Positions 35,296-44,908 of a stretch of DNA of 64,000 bases are shown here, piece by piece. The notes beneath the pieces are model-generated. The model was not told the DNA's origin, did no database searches, and was given only the letters and a program-made list of their open reading frames with translations. This stretch comes from Flavobacterium sp. N2820 (GTDB lineage Bacteria; Bacteroidota; Bacteroidia; Flavobacteriales; Flavobacteriaceae), in contig NZ_CP110008.1 in the NCBI RefSeq assembly GCF_025947285.1, positions 2,681,001-2,745,000 of the forward strand. Reading direction: 5' to 3'. A program made the translations under genes and the position numbers. Positions within the stretch are counted from its first letter, which is position 1. Each line of letters opens with the position of its first letter.

Positions 35296-36564
35296 ATGAA
35301 AAAGGTGGGTAACCATAAATCGTTTTCAAAGATTTTCTTCAGTTTAGCATTTGTGCTAGTAACTTCTTTATCAGCATTTTCTCAAGATGCTGCGAAAGGT
35401 AAAGAACTTTTTAATACCAATTGTGCTGCTTGTCACAAGTTAGACGGAAAAGCTACGGGTCCTGCACTTCGTGGAGTTGAAGCTAAGTATGACAAAGAAT
35501 GGTTGTATAAATGGGTAAAAAACAGTGGAGATTTAATCAAGTCAGGAGATGCGCAAGCAGTAAAAGTGTTTGAAGAGAACAATAAAGTTCCAATGACCGC
35601 ATTTCCACAATTGTCAAATGAAGATATTGACAATATTATTGCTTACACTTCTGAACCTGCGCCTGTTGCCCCTGCTGCTGTAGCTGGAGCTCCTGTAGTA
35701 GGAGAAGCTAGTGATTCTGGTGTTTCTAACAATGTTATCTTAGGAGTACTTTCATTAGTGATGCTAATGTTAGTTGTGATGCTATTCTTGGTGAATAGTA
35801 TGCTTACTAAAATTGCTGGAGCGAAAGGATTGGAAGTAGTGCAAAAAGATCGTTCTTTAATGTCATTTTTCAGTGCTTATGCTAAAAATCAATTTCTAGT
35901 ATTAGTATCTGTAATTATGTTATTGTTAGTGAGCGCTTATTTTGCTTACGGATGGTTAATGCAAATTGGAGTTGATCAAGGGTATGAACCGGTTCAGCCT
36001 ATTCATTATTCGCACAGAATTCACGCTGGCGAAAATGGGATCGATTGTAAATATTGCCATTCTGCTGCGAGAGTAAGTAAACATTCTAATATTCCTTCGC
36101 TAAATGTTTGTATGAATTGTCATAAAAACATCAGTGAAGTTGCTGAAACAACAGCAACTGAGGAGTATTCTAAAGCTTTTTATGATGAGCAAATTGCTAA
36201 ATTGTATGATGCTGTTGGTTGGGATAAATCGTTACAAAAATATACAGGTAAAACGAAACCAGTGAAATGGGTTAGAATTCATAATTTACCAGATCATGTT
36301 TATTTCAATCACTCTCAACACGTAACTGTTGCAGGAGTTGAGTGTCAAACTTGTCACGGTCCAGTTGAAGAAATGGAAATCATGAAACAACATGCTCCAT
36401 TAACAATGGGATGGTGTATCAACTGTCACAGAGAAACAAATGTGAAAGTAGAAGATAATGCTTACTACAAAAAAGTCCACGAAGAACTTTCTAAAAAATA
36501 CGGTGTGTCGCAATTAACTGCTGCACAAATGGGTGGATTAGAATGTGGAAAATGTCACTATTAA
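35296..36564 (+). CDS. actA: Alternative complex III subunit ActA, fused to a cytochrome c domain
   Basis: The protein has 422 residues with a signal peptide. A monohaem cytochrome c domain (about 30-115, CAACH at 43-47) precedes an Ala/Pro linker and two membrane segments (about 145-165 and 200-220). The C-terminal part carries five further CxxCH motifs: CKYCH, CMNCH, CQTCH, CINCH and CGKCH. Six haem c sites in total. ActA accepts electrons in the quinol:cytochrome c oxidoreductase. The protein is outside the inner membrane, facing the periplasm. It opens the actABCDEF-coxBA operon; actB begins 32 bases later. Confidence 0.93.
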   Translation: MKKVGNHKSFSKIFFSLAFVLVTSLSAFSQDAAKGKELFNTNCAACHKLDGKATGPALRGVEAKYDKEWLYKWVKNSGDLIKSGDAQAVKVFEENNKVPMTAFPQLSNEDIDNIIAYTSEPAPVAPAAVAGAPVVGEASDSGVSNNVILGVLSLVMLMLVVMLFLVNSMLTKIAGAKGLEVVQKDRSLMSFFSAYAKNQFLVLVSVIMLLLVSAYFAYGWLMQIGVDQGYEPVQPIHYSHRIHAGENGIDCKYCHSAARVSKHSNIPSLNVCMNCHKNISEVAETTATEEYSKAFYDEQIAKLYDAVGWDKSLQKYTGKTKPVKWVRIHNLPDHVYFNHSQHVTVAGVECQTCHGPVEEMEIMKQHAPLTMGWCINCHRETNVKVEDNAYYKKVHEELSKKYGVSQLTAAQMGGLECGKCHY

Positions 36565-36596
36565 TAAAATAATTTAAGAAGCTAATATACTATACA

Positions 36597-39500
36597 ATGG
36601 CATCAAACAAAAAATACTGGAAAAGTGTTGAAGAACTAAACGAAAATAGTTCTATTGTTGAGACGCTAAGAAACAACGAGTTTGTGGAACCAATTCCTGT
36701 TGATGAATTTTTAGGAGATAAAGAATCTTTGTCTGCTTCGTCAACTACTCGTCGTGACTTTTTGAAATATGTTGGATTTAGCACTGCTGCAGCTTCATTA
36801 GCAGCGTGTGAAGGTCCTGTTGTAAAGTCAATTCCTTACGTAGTTCAACCAGAAGAAATTATTCCTGGTGTTGCTGATTTTTATGCAACAACAATGGCTG
36901 ATGGTTTTGATTTTGCTAATATTTTAATCAAAACTCGTGAGGGTCGTCCTATTAAAGTTGAAAATAATAATTTAGAAGGTGCAAGAACAGGAGCTAACGC
37001 AAGAGTTCATGCTTCAGTTCTTTCATTATACGATAGTTTACGTTTGAAATCGCCAAAAATTGCTGGTAAAAATGCAACTTGGGCAGATGTAAACACAAAA
37101 GTAATAGCAAGTTTAGAAGATGCTAAAGCTAAAGGTGGTAATGTAGTTGTATTAACTAACACAATGGCAAGTCCATCAACTGATGCTTTAATAGCTTCAT
37201 TAGCTGCAAAATATCCTACTACCAAACATGTAGTTTATGATGCTATCTCTGAATCAAACACTTTAGATGCTTTTCAAGCGGTTTACGGTGTAAGAGCATT
37301 AGCTAATTACGACTTTTCTAAAGCAAATACAATTGTTTCTGTTGGTGCTGATTTCTTAGGAGATTGGCAAGGAGGAGGTTTTGATGCTGGTTATGCTCAA
37401 GGACGTATTCCTAAAAATGGAATGATGTCTAAGCATATTCAAATTGAAGCTAATATGTCTTTAGCTGGTGCTAATGCAGATGTTAGAATTCCATTGAATA
37501 TAGCAGCTCAAAAACAAGCTTTAGTTAAAATTTATAATATCGTTACAGGTGCTGCCGTAGGTACGTCTAAGATTGATAAATATGAAGAAGCTGTTTTAAA
37601 GGCAGCTAAACAATTAAGAGCAGCTGGGAATAAAGGTGTTTTTGTTACGGGTCTAGATGATGTTGATGCTCAATTAGTAGCAATAGCAATCAATCAAGCA
37701 CTGCAATCAGAAGCATTTAATCCAAATGATGCTATTCTTACAAGAAAAGGAGATGCTAAAGCGGTTACTCAATTAGTAGCGGATATGAAAGCAGGAAAAG
37801 TACATACGTTAATCATGAACGGTGTTAACCCAGCTTATACTTTAGCAAATTCAAAAGAGTTTGTTGCGGCTTTAAAATCAGTTAAACTTTCGGTTGCTTT
37901 CTCAATGAAAGAAGATGAAACTTCAACTGAAACTACTGTTGCAGCTGCAGCTCCACATTATTTAGAATCTTGGGGAGATGTTGCTATGACTAGAAGAAAT
38001 TATAGTGTAATGCAACCAACAATACGCCCATTATTTGATACAAAACAATTTCAAGAGGCTTTATTAGCTTGGACAGGTAATACAACTTCTTATTATGATT
38101 TCTTAAAAGGTTTTGCTGCTACATCTTTAGCAGGAAAATCATGGAATCAAGCAGTACATGATGGTTTTGTAGTTACTGAGACATCTGCATTAACTGCTAA
38201 TGTGAGTAATGCAAACACTGCTGCAACAACTTTAGCACAAGCTAAGTCTTCAAATTTTGATTTAGTTTTATATTCTAAAGTGGGAATGGGAGATGGTCAA
38301 CAAGCAAATAACCCATGGTTACAAGAATTTCCAGATCCAATTACAAGAGTATCTTGGGATAACTATGTTACTATTTCAAAAGCTGATGCTGATAAATTAG
38401 AATTAAAAAACTGGAATGTTGCAAACGGAGGTTTAAACGGAAGTTATGCTACAATTAAAGTTGGAAATGCTACTTTAGAAAATGTGCCTGTAATTGTTCA
38501 ACCAGGTCAAGCAAAAGGAACTTTAGGGTTGGCTTTTGGTTATGGTAAAAAATTAGGATTGAAAGAAGAAATGCAAGTTGGTGTTAATGCTTATGCTTTA
38601 TATGCAAACTTAAATGCAAATCAATCAGCAACTATTACACTTGCAGAAGGTGAACATGAATTTGCTTGTGTTCAATTACAAAAAACATTGATGGGTAGAG
38701 GTGATATCATTAAAGATACAACTTTAACCATTTTTAATACTGCTGAATCTAAAGTTTGGAACCCAGTTCCAATGGTATCTTTAGATCACAAACCAACAGA
38801 AGCAACAGAAGTTGATTTATGGGATTCTTTTGATAGATCAATAGGTCACCACTTCAATTTATCTATCGATTTAAATGCTTGTACAGGTTGTGGGGCTTGC
38901 GTTATCGCTTGTCACGCTGAAAATAATGTACCTGTTGTTGGAAAATCTGAAGTTAGAAGAAGTAGAGATATGCACTGGTTGCGTATCGATAGATATTATT
39001 CTTCTCAAGAAACATTTGCAGGTGATATCGTTGTAAAAGAAGGAGCTTCTGGTTTAATGGATTCAATCGATACTTTTGCAGGTATGGAAGATCCATCAGA
39101 AAATCCACAAGTTGCTTTCCAACCTGTAATGTGTCAACACTGTAACCACGCTCCTTGTGAGACGGTTTGTCCAGTTGCTGCAACATCACATGGAAGAGAA
39201 GGTCAAAACCATATGGCTTACAATAGATGTGTTGGTACACGTTACTGCGCAAACAACTGTCCATATAAAGTAAGACGTTTTAACTGGTTTTTATATAACA
39301 AAAACAGTGAGTTCGATTACCACATGAATGATGATTTAGGTCGTATGGTAATTAATCCTGATGTGAATGTACGTTCTCGTGGGGTTATGGAAAAATGTTC
39401 AATGTGTATCCAAATGACTCAGGCTGTTAAGTTAAAAGCGAAACGTGAAGGTAGAGTAGTTGGTAAAGATGAATTCCAAACAGCTTGTTCTGCTGCATGT

Positions 39501-39650
39501 ACTAGTGGAGCTATGAAATTTGGAGATATTAACGATTCTGAATCTGATGTTGCTAAATTAGTAGAAGATGAAAGAATGTATCATTTATTAGAGCACATCG
39601 GAACAAAACCAAACGTGATGTATCACGTAAAAGTTAGAAACGATAAATAA
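36597..39650 (+). CDS. actB: Alternative complex III subunit ActB (molybdopterin-oxidoreductase-like, 4Fe-4S)
   Basis: The protein has 1017 residues. A TAT signal (TRRDFLK at 51-57) lies after an unusual 50-residue extension and ends in a lipobox-like SLAAC at 67-71, so it may be a TAT-exported lipoprotein. The middle (about 75-740) is a molybdopterin-oxidoreductase-like fold. The last 280 residues form a ferredoxin-like domain with cysteine clusters CTGCGACVIAC, CQHCNHAPCETVC, CVGTRYCANNC and CSMC for iron-sulphur clusters. ActB carries the electron path from quinol in complex III. Confidence 0.94.
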   Translation: MASNKKYWKSVEELNENSSIVETLRNNEFVEPIPVDEFLGDKESLSASSTTRRDFLKYVGFSTAAASLAACEGPVVKSIPYVVQPEEIIPGVADFYATTMADGFDFANILIKTREGRPIKVENNNLEGARTGANARVHASVLSLYDSLRLKSPKIAGKNATWADVNTKVIASLEDAKAKGGNVVVLTNTMASPSTDALIASLAAKYPTTKHVVYDAISESNTLDAFQAVYGVRALANYDFSKANTIVSVGADFLGDWQGGGFDAGYAQGRIPKNGMMSKHIQIEANMSLAGANADVRIPLNIAAQKQALVKIYNIVTGAAVGTSKIDKYEEAVLKAAKQLRAAGNKGVFVTGLDDVDAQLVAIAINQALQSEAFNPNDAILTRKGDAKAVTQLVADMKAGKVHTLIMNGVNPAYTLANSKEFVAALKSVKLSVAFSMKEDETSTETTVAAAAPHYLESWGDVAMTRRNYSVMQPTIRPLFDTKQFQEALLAWTGNTTSYYDFLKGFAATSLAGKSWNQAVHDGFVVTETSALTANVSNANTAATTLAQAKSSNFDLVLYSKVGMGDGQQANNPWLQEFPDPITRVSWDNYVTISKADADKLELKNWNVANGGLNGSYATIKVGNATLENVPVIVQPGQAKGTLGLAFGYGKKLGLKEEMQVGVNAYALYANLNANQSATITLAEGEHEFACVQLQKTLMGRGDIIKDTTLTIFNTAESKVWNPVPMVSLDHKPTEATEVDLWDSFDRSIGHHFNLSIDLNACTGCGACVIACHAENNVPVVGKSEVRRSRDMHWLRIDRYYSSQETFAGDIVVKEGASGLMDSIDTFAGMEDPSENPQVAFQPVMCQHCNHAPCETVCPVAATSHGREGQNHMAYNRCVGTRYCANNCPYKVRRFNWFLYNKNSEFDYHMNDDLGRMVINPDVNVRSRGVMEKCSMCIQMTQAVKLKAKREGRVVGKDEFQTACSAACTSGAMKFGDINDSESDVAKLVEDERMYHLLEHIGTKPNVMYHVKVRNDK

Positions 39651-39681
39651 GTATTAATTAATAGAAACAATATAAAGGATT

Positions 39682-41091
39682 ATGTCGTCTCATTACGAAG
39701 CACCCATTAGAAAACCTTTAGTAGTAGGAAGTAAATCTTACCACGATGTAACGGTAGATGTTGCAAGACCTGTAGAAGGTAGAGCAAACAAACTATGGTG
39801 GACAGTATTTTCAATCGCATTAGCCGCTTTCCTATGGGGATTAGGTTGTATGATTTATACGGTAACCACTGGTATTGGAACATGGGGATTAAATAAAACA
39901 GTTGGCTGGGCTTGGGATATCACCAATTTCGTTTGGTGGGTAGGTATCGGTCACGCCGGAACACTTATCTCTGCAGTATTATTATTATTCCGTCAAAAAT
40001 GGAGAATGGCCATTAACCGTTCTGCAGAAGCAATGACGATTTTCTCTGTAATGCAAGCAGGTTTATTCCCAATTATTCACATGGGTCGACCATGGTTAGG
40101 ATACTGGGTATTACCAATTCCAAATCAATTCGGATCATTATGGGTGAATTTTAACTCACCATTATTATGGGACGTATTCGCAATTTCTACTTATTTATCA
40201 GTATCATTAGTTTTCTGGTGGACTGGTTTGTTACCTGACTTTGCTATGTTACGAGATAGAGCTGTAACACCTTTTACAAAAAGAGTGTATTCTATTCTTT
40301 CTTTTGGATGGTCTGGTAGAGCTAAAGACTGGCAACGTTTTGAAGAGGTTTCTCTTGTATTGGCTGGTTTAGCAACTCCTCTTGTACTTTCTGTACACAC
40401 TATTGTATCCTTTGACTTTGCTACTTCTGTAATCCCAGGATGGCATACAACAATCTTACCTCCATACTTCGTTGCTGGAGCGATTTTCTCAGGATTTGCA
40501 ATGGTAAATACTTTACTTATTATCATGAGAAAAGTATCTAATTTAGAAGATTATATCACAGTACAACATATTGAATTAATGAACATTGTAATCATGATTA
40601 CTGGTTCTATCGTAGGTTGTGCCTATATTACAGAGTTATTCGTAGCTTGGTATTCTGGAGTTGAGTATGAACAATACGCATTCTTAAACAGAGCAACTGG
40701 TCCTTACTGGTGGTCATACTGGTTAATGATGACGTGTAACGTAATTTCTCCTCAAGTTATGTGGTCTAAGAAAATTAGAACCAATATTATGGCGTCTTTC
40801 ATTATCTCTATCGTGGTTAACGTAGGTATGTGGTTTGAGCGTTTTGTAATTATCGTAACTTCATTACATAGAGATTATTTACCATCTTCATGGACAATGT
40901 TCCAACCAACTTTTGTTGATGCTGGTATTTATATTGGAACTATCGGATTCTTCTTCGTATTATTTTTATTATATTCTAGAAGTTTCCCTGTAATTGCTCA
41001 GGCAGAGGTTAAAACAATCTTAAAAGGTTCTGGAGATAATTACAAGAGAGAAAGAGAACAACACGGACATAATCATTCAGATAATCATTAA
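39682..41091 (+). CDS. actC: Alternative complex III membrane subunit ActC (NrfD family)
   Basis: The protein has 469 residues with about ten hydrophobic segments, typical of NrfD/PsrC quinol-binding subunits. Family features are WWVGIGHAGTLISAVLLLF near the first segments, IHMGRPWLGYW and VSFDFATSVIPGWHTTILPPYF. It would hold the menaquinol site of complex III in the inner membrane. A His-rich C-terminus (HGHNHSDNH) ends the protein. actD begins 4 bases after its stop. Confidence 0.95.
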   Translation: MSSHYEAPIRKPLVVGSKSYHDVTVDVARPVEGRANKLWWTVFSIALAAFLWGLGCMIYTVTTGIGTWGLNKTVGWAWDITNFVWWVGIGHAGTLISAVLLLFRQKWRMAINRSAEAMTIFSVMQAGLFPIIHMGRPWLGYWVLPIPNQFGSLWVNFNSPLLWDVFAISTYLSVSLVFWWTGLLPDFAMLRDRAVTPFTKRVYSILSFGWSGRAKDWQRFEEVSLVLAGLATPLVLSVHTIVSFDFATSVIPGWHTTILPPYFVAGAIFSGFAMVNTLLIIMRKVSNLEDYITVQHIELMNIVIMITGSIVGCAYITELFVAWYSGVEYEQYAFLNRATGPYWWSYWLMMTCNVISPQVMWSKKIRTNIMASFIISIVVNVGMWFERFVIIVTSLHRDYLPSSWTMFQPTFVDAGIYIGTIGFFFVLFLLYSRSFPVIAQAEVKTILKGSGDNYKREREQHGHNHSDNH

Positions 41092-41095
41092 TATC

Positions 41096-41620
41096 ATGAG
41101 TAATAAAGTAATACACGCTATATATAATGATGATGATGTTTTAATGGATGCTGTTAAACAAACAAGAGCAGCTCATCATCATATTGAAGAAATTTATACA
41201 CCTTTCCCTGTTCATGGTTTGGACAAAGCTATGGGATTGGCTCCTACAAGAATTGCAATTTGTGCCTTTTTGTATGGTTTAGTTGGACTTTCTGTTGCTA
41301 CATGGATGATGAATTTTATCATGATTCAAGATTGGCCACAAGATATTGGTGGTAAACCAAGTTTTAATTATATTGACAACATGCCAGCATTCGTGCCAAT
41401 TATGTTCGAATTAACAGTATTTTTTGCAGCCCATTTAATGGTAATTACTTTTTATATGAGAAGTAAATTATGGCCATTCAAACAAGCAGAAAATCCTGAT
41501 GTTAGAACTACTGATGATCATTTCTTGATGGAAGTTGGTATTCATGGTAATGAAGAAGAATTAATTTCTTTCTTTACTAACACTGGAGCAGTTGAAGTAA
41601 AAGTAGTAGATAAGCATTAA
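41096..41620 (+). CDS. actD: Alternative complex III subunit ActD (DUF3341)
   Basis: The protein has 174 residues and matches the DUF3341 family: an N-terminal soluble part (AIYNDDDVLMDAVKQTRAAHHHIEEIYTPFPVHGLD) and two membrane segments (about 55-77 and 97-120). The function of ActD is structural in the complex. Spacing is 4 bases from actC and 9 bases to actE. Confidence 0.93.
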   Translation: MSNKVIHAIYNDDDVLMDAVKQTRAAHHHIEEIYTPFPVHGLDKAMGLAPTRIAICAFLYGLVGLSVATWMMNFIMIQDWPQDIGGKPSFNYIDNMPAFVPIMFELTVFFAAHLMVITFYMRSKLWPFKQAENPDVRTTDDHFLMEVGIHGNEEELISFFTNTGAVEVKVVDKH

Positions 41621-41629
41621 TAGATAGTT

Positions 41630-42175
41630 ATGAAAAGTTTATATAAAATAGTAGCAGTTGTAGGTTTGTCTTTCATGGCAACTTCATGTTTCGATAAAGC
41701 AAAACCTAACTATCAGTTTTTTCCAAACATGTATGAAGCAGTTTCTTATGAAACGTATTCAGAACACAGTGTTTTTAAAGGAGGAGTAGAAGCGCAAGTT
41801 CCTGCAAAAGGTTCTATTAAAAGAGGTTTTGTTCCTTACGAAATTCCTAATACACCAGAAGGTTATGCTTTAGCAAAAGCCTCATTAAAATCTCCTTTAG
41901 ATTCATTAAGCTTAAATCCTGATAAAGCAAAAGAATTGTACACTGTTTATTGTGCAATTTGCCACGGAGATAAAGGTGACGGAAAAGGAAATTTAGTAGT
42001 TAAAGAAAAATTTCTTGGCGTACCAAGTTATAAAGATAGAGAAATTACAGACGGAAGTATTTTTCACGTAGTAACTTATGGATTAAATTCTATGGGTTCT
42101 CACGCAAACCAATTGTCTCAAGAAGAAAGATGGCAAGTTGCGGATTACGTTTTAAAATTAAAAGCTGGATTATAA
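41630..42175 (+). CDS. actE: Alternative complex III subunit ActE (lipoprotein cytochrome c)
   Basis: The protein has 181 residues with a lipoprotein signal (lipobox ATSC at about 17-20). One haem c motif, CAICHGDKGDGKG, lies at about residues 108-112 and a later methionine can serve as axial ligand (SMGSHANQLS). ActE passes electrons from ActA/B to the terminal oxidase. Confidence 0.94.
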   Translation: MKSLYKIVAVVGLSFMATSCFDKAKPNYQFFPNMYEAVSYETYSEHSVFKGGVEAQVPAKGSIKRGFVPYEIPNTPEGYALAKASLKSPLDSLSLNPDKAKELYTVYCAICHGDKGDGKGNLVVKEKFLGVPSYKDREITDGSIFHVVTYGLNSMGSHANQLSQEERWQVADYVLKLKAGL

Positions 42176-42202
42176 TAATAAAACCTTTTGAAAATAATAG
42201 AT

Positions 42203-43699
42203 ATGTACACGTTTTCAAGTAAATTAAAAACATTTTCATTCGTCCTAATGATTTTAGGTGCTATTGGTATTGGAGTTGGTTTTTGGCAAGCTCCTAAAAC
42301 TATTGAAGATGTTGAAAAAATATTAGCAGATAGTCACCATGGTCATGAAGCTGCTCATGTAGAAAAAGTTGCTCATGATGCAGAAGCACATGCTGTTACA
42401 GAGCCTGCTCATAGCGAAGTTGCTGTTGTAGATTCTACAAAAGCTATCGTTACAGATTCAGTTCATGCTACACATGAAGCTGTTGATTCTACTGCTGTTG
42501 CAGTTGCTCCAGTTGCAGACAACCATGATACGCACAAAAAAGAAACAGTTGCTCACGAAGCAGATCACGATAAAGAACATGCTGAACACGTTTTTCATCA
42601 ATTGCAAAACAAGCCTTGGGCTGCTTTGTATGTTGCATGTATTTTCTTCATGTTAATATCAGTTGGGGTTTTAGCTTTTTATGCCATTCAATATGCTGCT
42701 CAAGCAGGTTGGTCTCCAATTTTGTTTAGAGTAATGGAAGGTATTACCTCGTATTTATTACCAGGTTCTATTATTTTCTTTATTTTATTAGTTGCTGCTG
42801 GAATGCATTGGGGTCACAATCATCTTTTTGTTTGGATGGATGCAGATGTCATAAATCCAGAATCGGTTAAATTTGATAAACTTATTTTTCTTAAAAAAGG
42901 ATGGTTAAGTGTTGGAAGATTTTTAGCTACTGCTGCAATTATTTTAGTGGTATGGAATTGGGTTCGTTTCAAATTCAGACAAAACTCAATTGCACAAGAT
43001 ACAGCTACTGACAACGCACCATACAAGAAAAACTTCAAATTAGCAGCTTTCTTTTTAGTGTTTTTCATCGTTTCTGAGTCTATTATGTCTTGGGACTGGA
43101 TTATGTCTGTTGATCCACACTGGTATAGTACTTTGTTTGGATGGTATGTATTCGCTAGTTTCTTTGTAAGTGGAATTACTGTTATTGCAATGATTACTTT
43201 ATACTTAAAATCTAAAGGATATTTAGAGCATGTAAATACAAGTCATATTCATGATTTAGCTAAATTTATGTTTGGTATTAGTATTTTCTGGACCTATTTA
43301 TGGTTCTCTCAATTCATGTTAATTTGGTATTCAAATATTCCTGAAGAAGTTACTTATTTCGTTACAAGAATTGAACACTATAAATTGCCTTTCTTTGGAA
43401 TGTTAGCCTTAAACTTTATTTTCCCATTGTTAATCTTAATCAATACTGATTTCAAACGTTTAACTTGGATTGTAGTTATGGCTGGTGTAGTAATCCTATT
43501 TGGTCACTATATTGACTTTTTCAATATGATTATGCCTGCAACAGTAGGTGATCAATGGTTTATCGGTATTCCAGAAATCGGTTCTTTAGCATTCTTCCTA
43601 GGATTATTTATATTTGTTGTATTTAGTGCGCTTACAAAAGCACCAATTGAACCAAAAGGAAATCCTTTCATTGAAGAAAGTAAACATTTTCATTATTAA
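42203..43699 (+). CDS. actF: Alternative complex III membrane subunit ActF with a His-rich insertion
   Basis: The protein has 498 residues from the ATG at 42203; the in-frame TTG at 42190 region is less likely. About ten membrane segments form the NrfD-like quinol-oxidoreductase fold (SYLLPGSIIFFILLVAAGMHWGHNHLFVWMD, SWDWIMSVDPHWYSTLFGW). Between the first segment and the core, residues 45-132 are a hydrophilic stretch with 16 histidines plus Ala, Asp, Glu and Val, predicted to be on the periplasmic side. ActF otherwise looks like ActC and forms the second menaquinol site. The insertion may bind metal or be a flexible linker. Confidence 0.92.
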   Translation: MYTFSSKLKTFSFVLMILGAIGIGVGFWQAPKTIEDVEKILADSHHGHEAAHVEKVAHDAEAHAVTEPAHSEVAVVDSTKAIVTDSVHATHEAVDSTAVAVAPVADNHDTHKKETVAHEADHDKEHAEHVFHQLQNKPWAALYVACIFFMLISVGVLAFYAIQYAAQAGWSPILFRVMEGITSYLLPGSIIFFILLVAAGMHWGHNHLFVWMDADVINPESVKFDKLIFLKKGWLSVGRFLATAAIILVVWNWVRFKFRQNSIAQDTATDNAPYKKNFKLAAFFLVFFIVSESIMSWDWIMSVDPHWYSTLFGWYVFASFFVSGITVIAMITLYLKSKGYLEHVNTSHIHDLAKFMFGISIFWTYLWFSQFMLIWYSNIPEEVTYFVTRIEHYKLPFFGMLALNFIFPLLILINTDFKRLTWIVVMAGVVILFGHYIDFFNMIMPATVGDQWFIGIPEIGSLAFFLGLFIFVVFSALTKAPIEPKGNPFIEESKHFHY

Positions 43700-43719
43700 T
43701 AGTTAAAAAGAAATATAAA

Positions 43720-44877
43720 ATGACAAGTTTCTTGGTATTTACAGTTTTAGTTTTAATCGGAATTGCCGTATGGCAGTTAACTAAAATCTTTGATTTAACA
43801 CAAGTTGGTGGTGTTGCTGATGATTCAGAAATTGCTAACGATAAAGATAATAGTGTTAATGGTTACTTAATGTTTGCATTTGTGGGTTTCATTTATGTTT
43901 TCACAATATATTCATTATATGCTTGGGGAGATTTAGTTTTAGGAACTCCAGCTTCTGAACACGGAAAAGACGTAGATAGTTTAATGGCTATTTCTATGGC
44001 GTTAATTTTCTTTGTTCAAACAATCACACAGTTTTTATTACATTATTTTGCTTTTAAATACAGAGGTAAAGAAGGACAAAAAGCTTTATACTTTGCAGAT
44101 AATAATAAATTAGAGGCTATTTGGACCATTATTCCTGTTATCGTTTTAGCTGGTTTGATTTTGTATGGTTTATATACTTGGAACAACATTATGTTTGTTG
44201 ACGAAGAAGATAAGCAAGATGCAATAGTTATTGAATTATATGCTAAACAATTTGGATGGGAAGCACGTTATGCTGGTGACGATAAAACATTAGGAAAAGC
44301 TAACGTAAGATTAATTGAAGGCATTAATACTTTAGGAGTTGATTTAGCTGACCCAGCTGCTCAAGATGATAAAGTTGTCACAGAATTACACTTACCAGTA
44401 GGTAAAAAAGTGATTTTTAAAATGCGTTCTCAAGATGTTTTACACTCAGCTTACATGCCTCACTTTAGAGCGCAAATGAACTGTGTTCCTGGAATGATTA
44501 CTCAATTTTCATTTACTCCAACAGTTACAACTGCTGATATGAGAAATGATGTTGCAATTATAGCTAAGGTTGATAAAATCAATAAAATTAGATCTAAAAA
44601 CAGTAAAAAAATTGTAGCTGAAGGCGGAACCGCTCTAGATACATACACTTTCGATTATTTGTTATTGTGTAATAAAATTTGTGGAGCATCTCATTACAAC
44701 ATGCAAATGAAAATTGTTGTTGATACACCATCAGATTTTAAAAAATGGTTAAATGAAAAACCTACATTAGCTCAACAATGGAAAGAAGCTAATGCTCCTG
44801 CTCCTGTAGCAGCTCCAGTTTCATCTCCTGCTGTTGCAGTTGATACAACTAAAGTTTTAGCTCAAGTTATTAAATAA
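43720..44877 (+). CDS. coxB: Cytochrome c oxidase subunit II (caa3/aa3 type)
   Basis: The protein has 385 residues. Two membrane segments (about 48-68 and 90-112 plus the helix before the cupredoxin domain) precede the CuA domain. The CuA motif CNKICGASHYNM (Cys-x3-Cys-x3-His-x2-Met) is intact, with the upstream conserved LHLPVGKKVIFKMRSQDVLHSAYMPHFRAQMNCVPG supplying the other ligands. The C-terminal tail is Ala/Pro/Val rich. It receives electrons from cytochrome c or the haem domains of ActA/ActE and passes them to subunit I. Confidence 0.96.
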   Translation: MTSFLVFTVLVLIGIAVWQLTKIFDLTQVGGVADDSEIANDKDNSVNGYLMFAFVGFIYVFTIYSLYAWGDLVLGTPASEHGKDVDSLMAISMALIFFVQTITQFLLHYFAFKYRGKEGQKALYFADNNKLEAIWTIIPVIVLAGLILYGLYTWNNIMFVDEEDKQDAIVIELYAKQFGWEARYAGDDKTLGKANVRLIEGINTLGVDLADPAAQDDKVVTELHLPVGKKVIFKMRSQDVLHSAYMPHFRAQMNCVPGMITQFSFTPTVTTADMRNDVAIIAKVDKINKIRSKNSKKIVAEGGTALDTYTFDYLLLCNKICGASHYNMQMKIVVDTPSDFKKWLNEKPTLAQQWKEANAPAPVAAPVSSPAVAVDTTKVLAQVIK

Positions 44878-44908
44878 GTTATTTTATATTAAATATAATA
44901 GAATTAGT

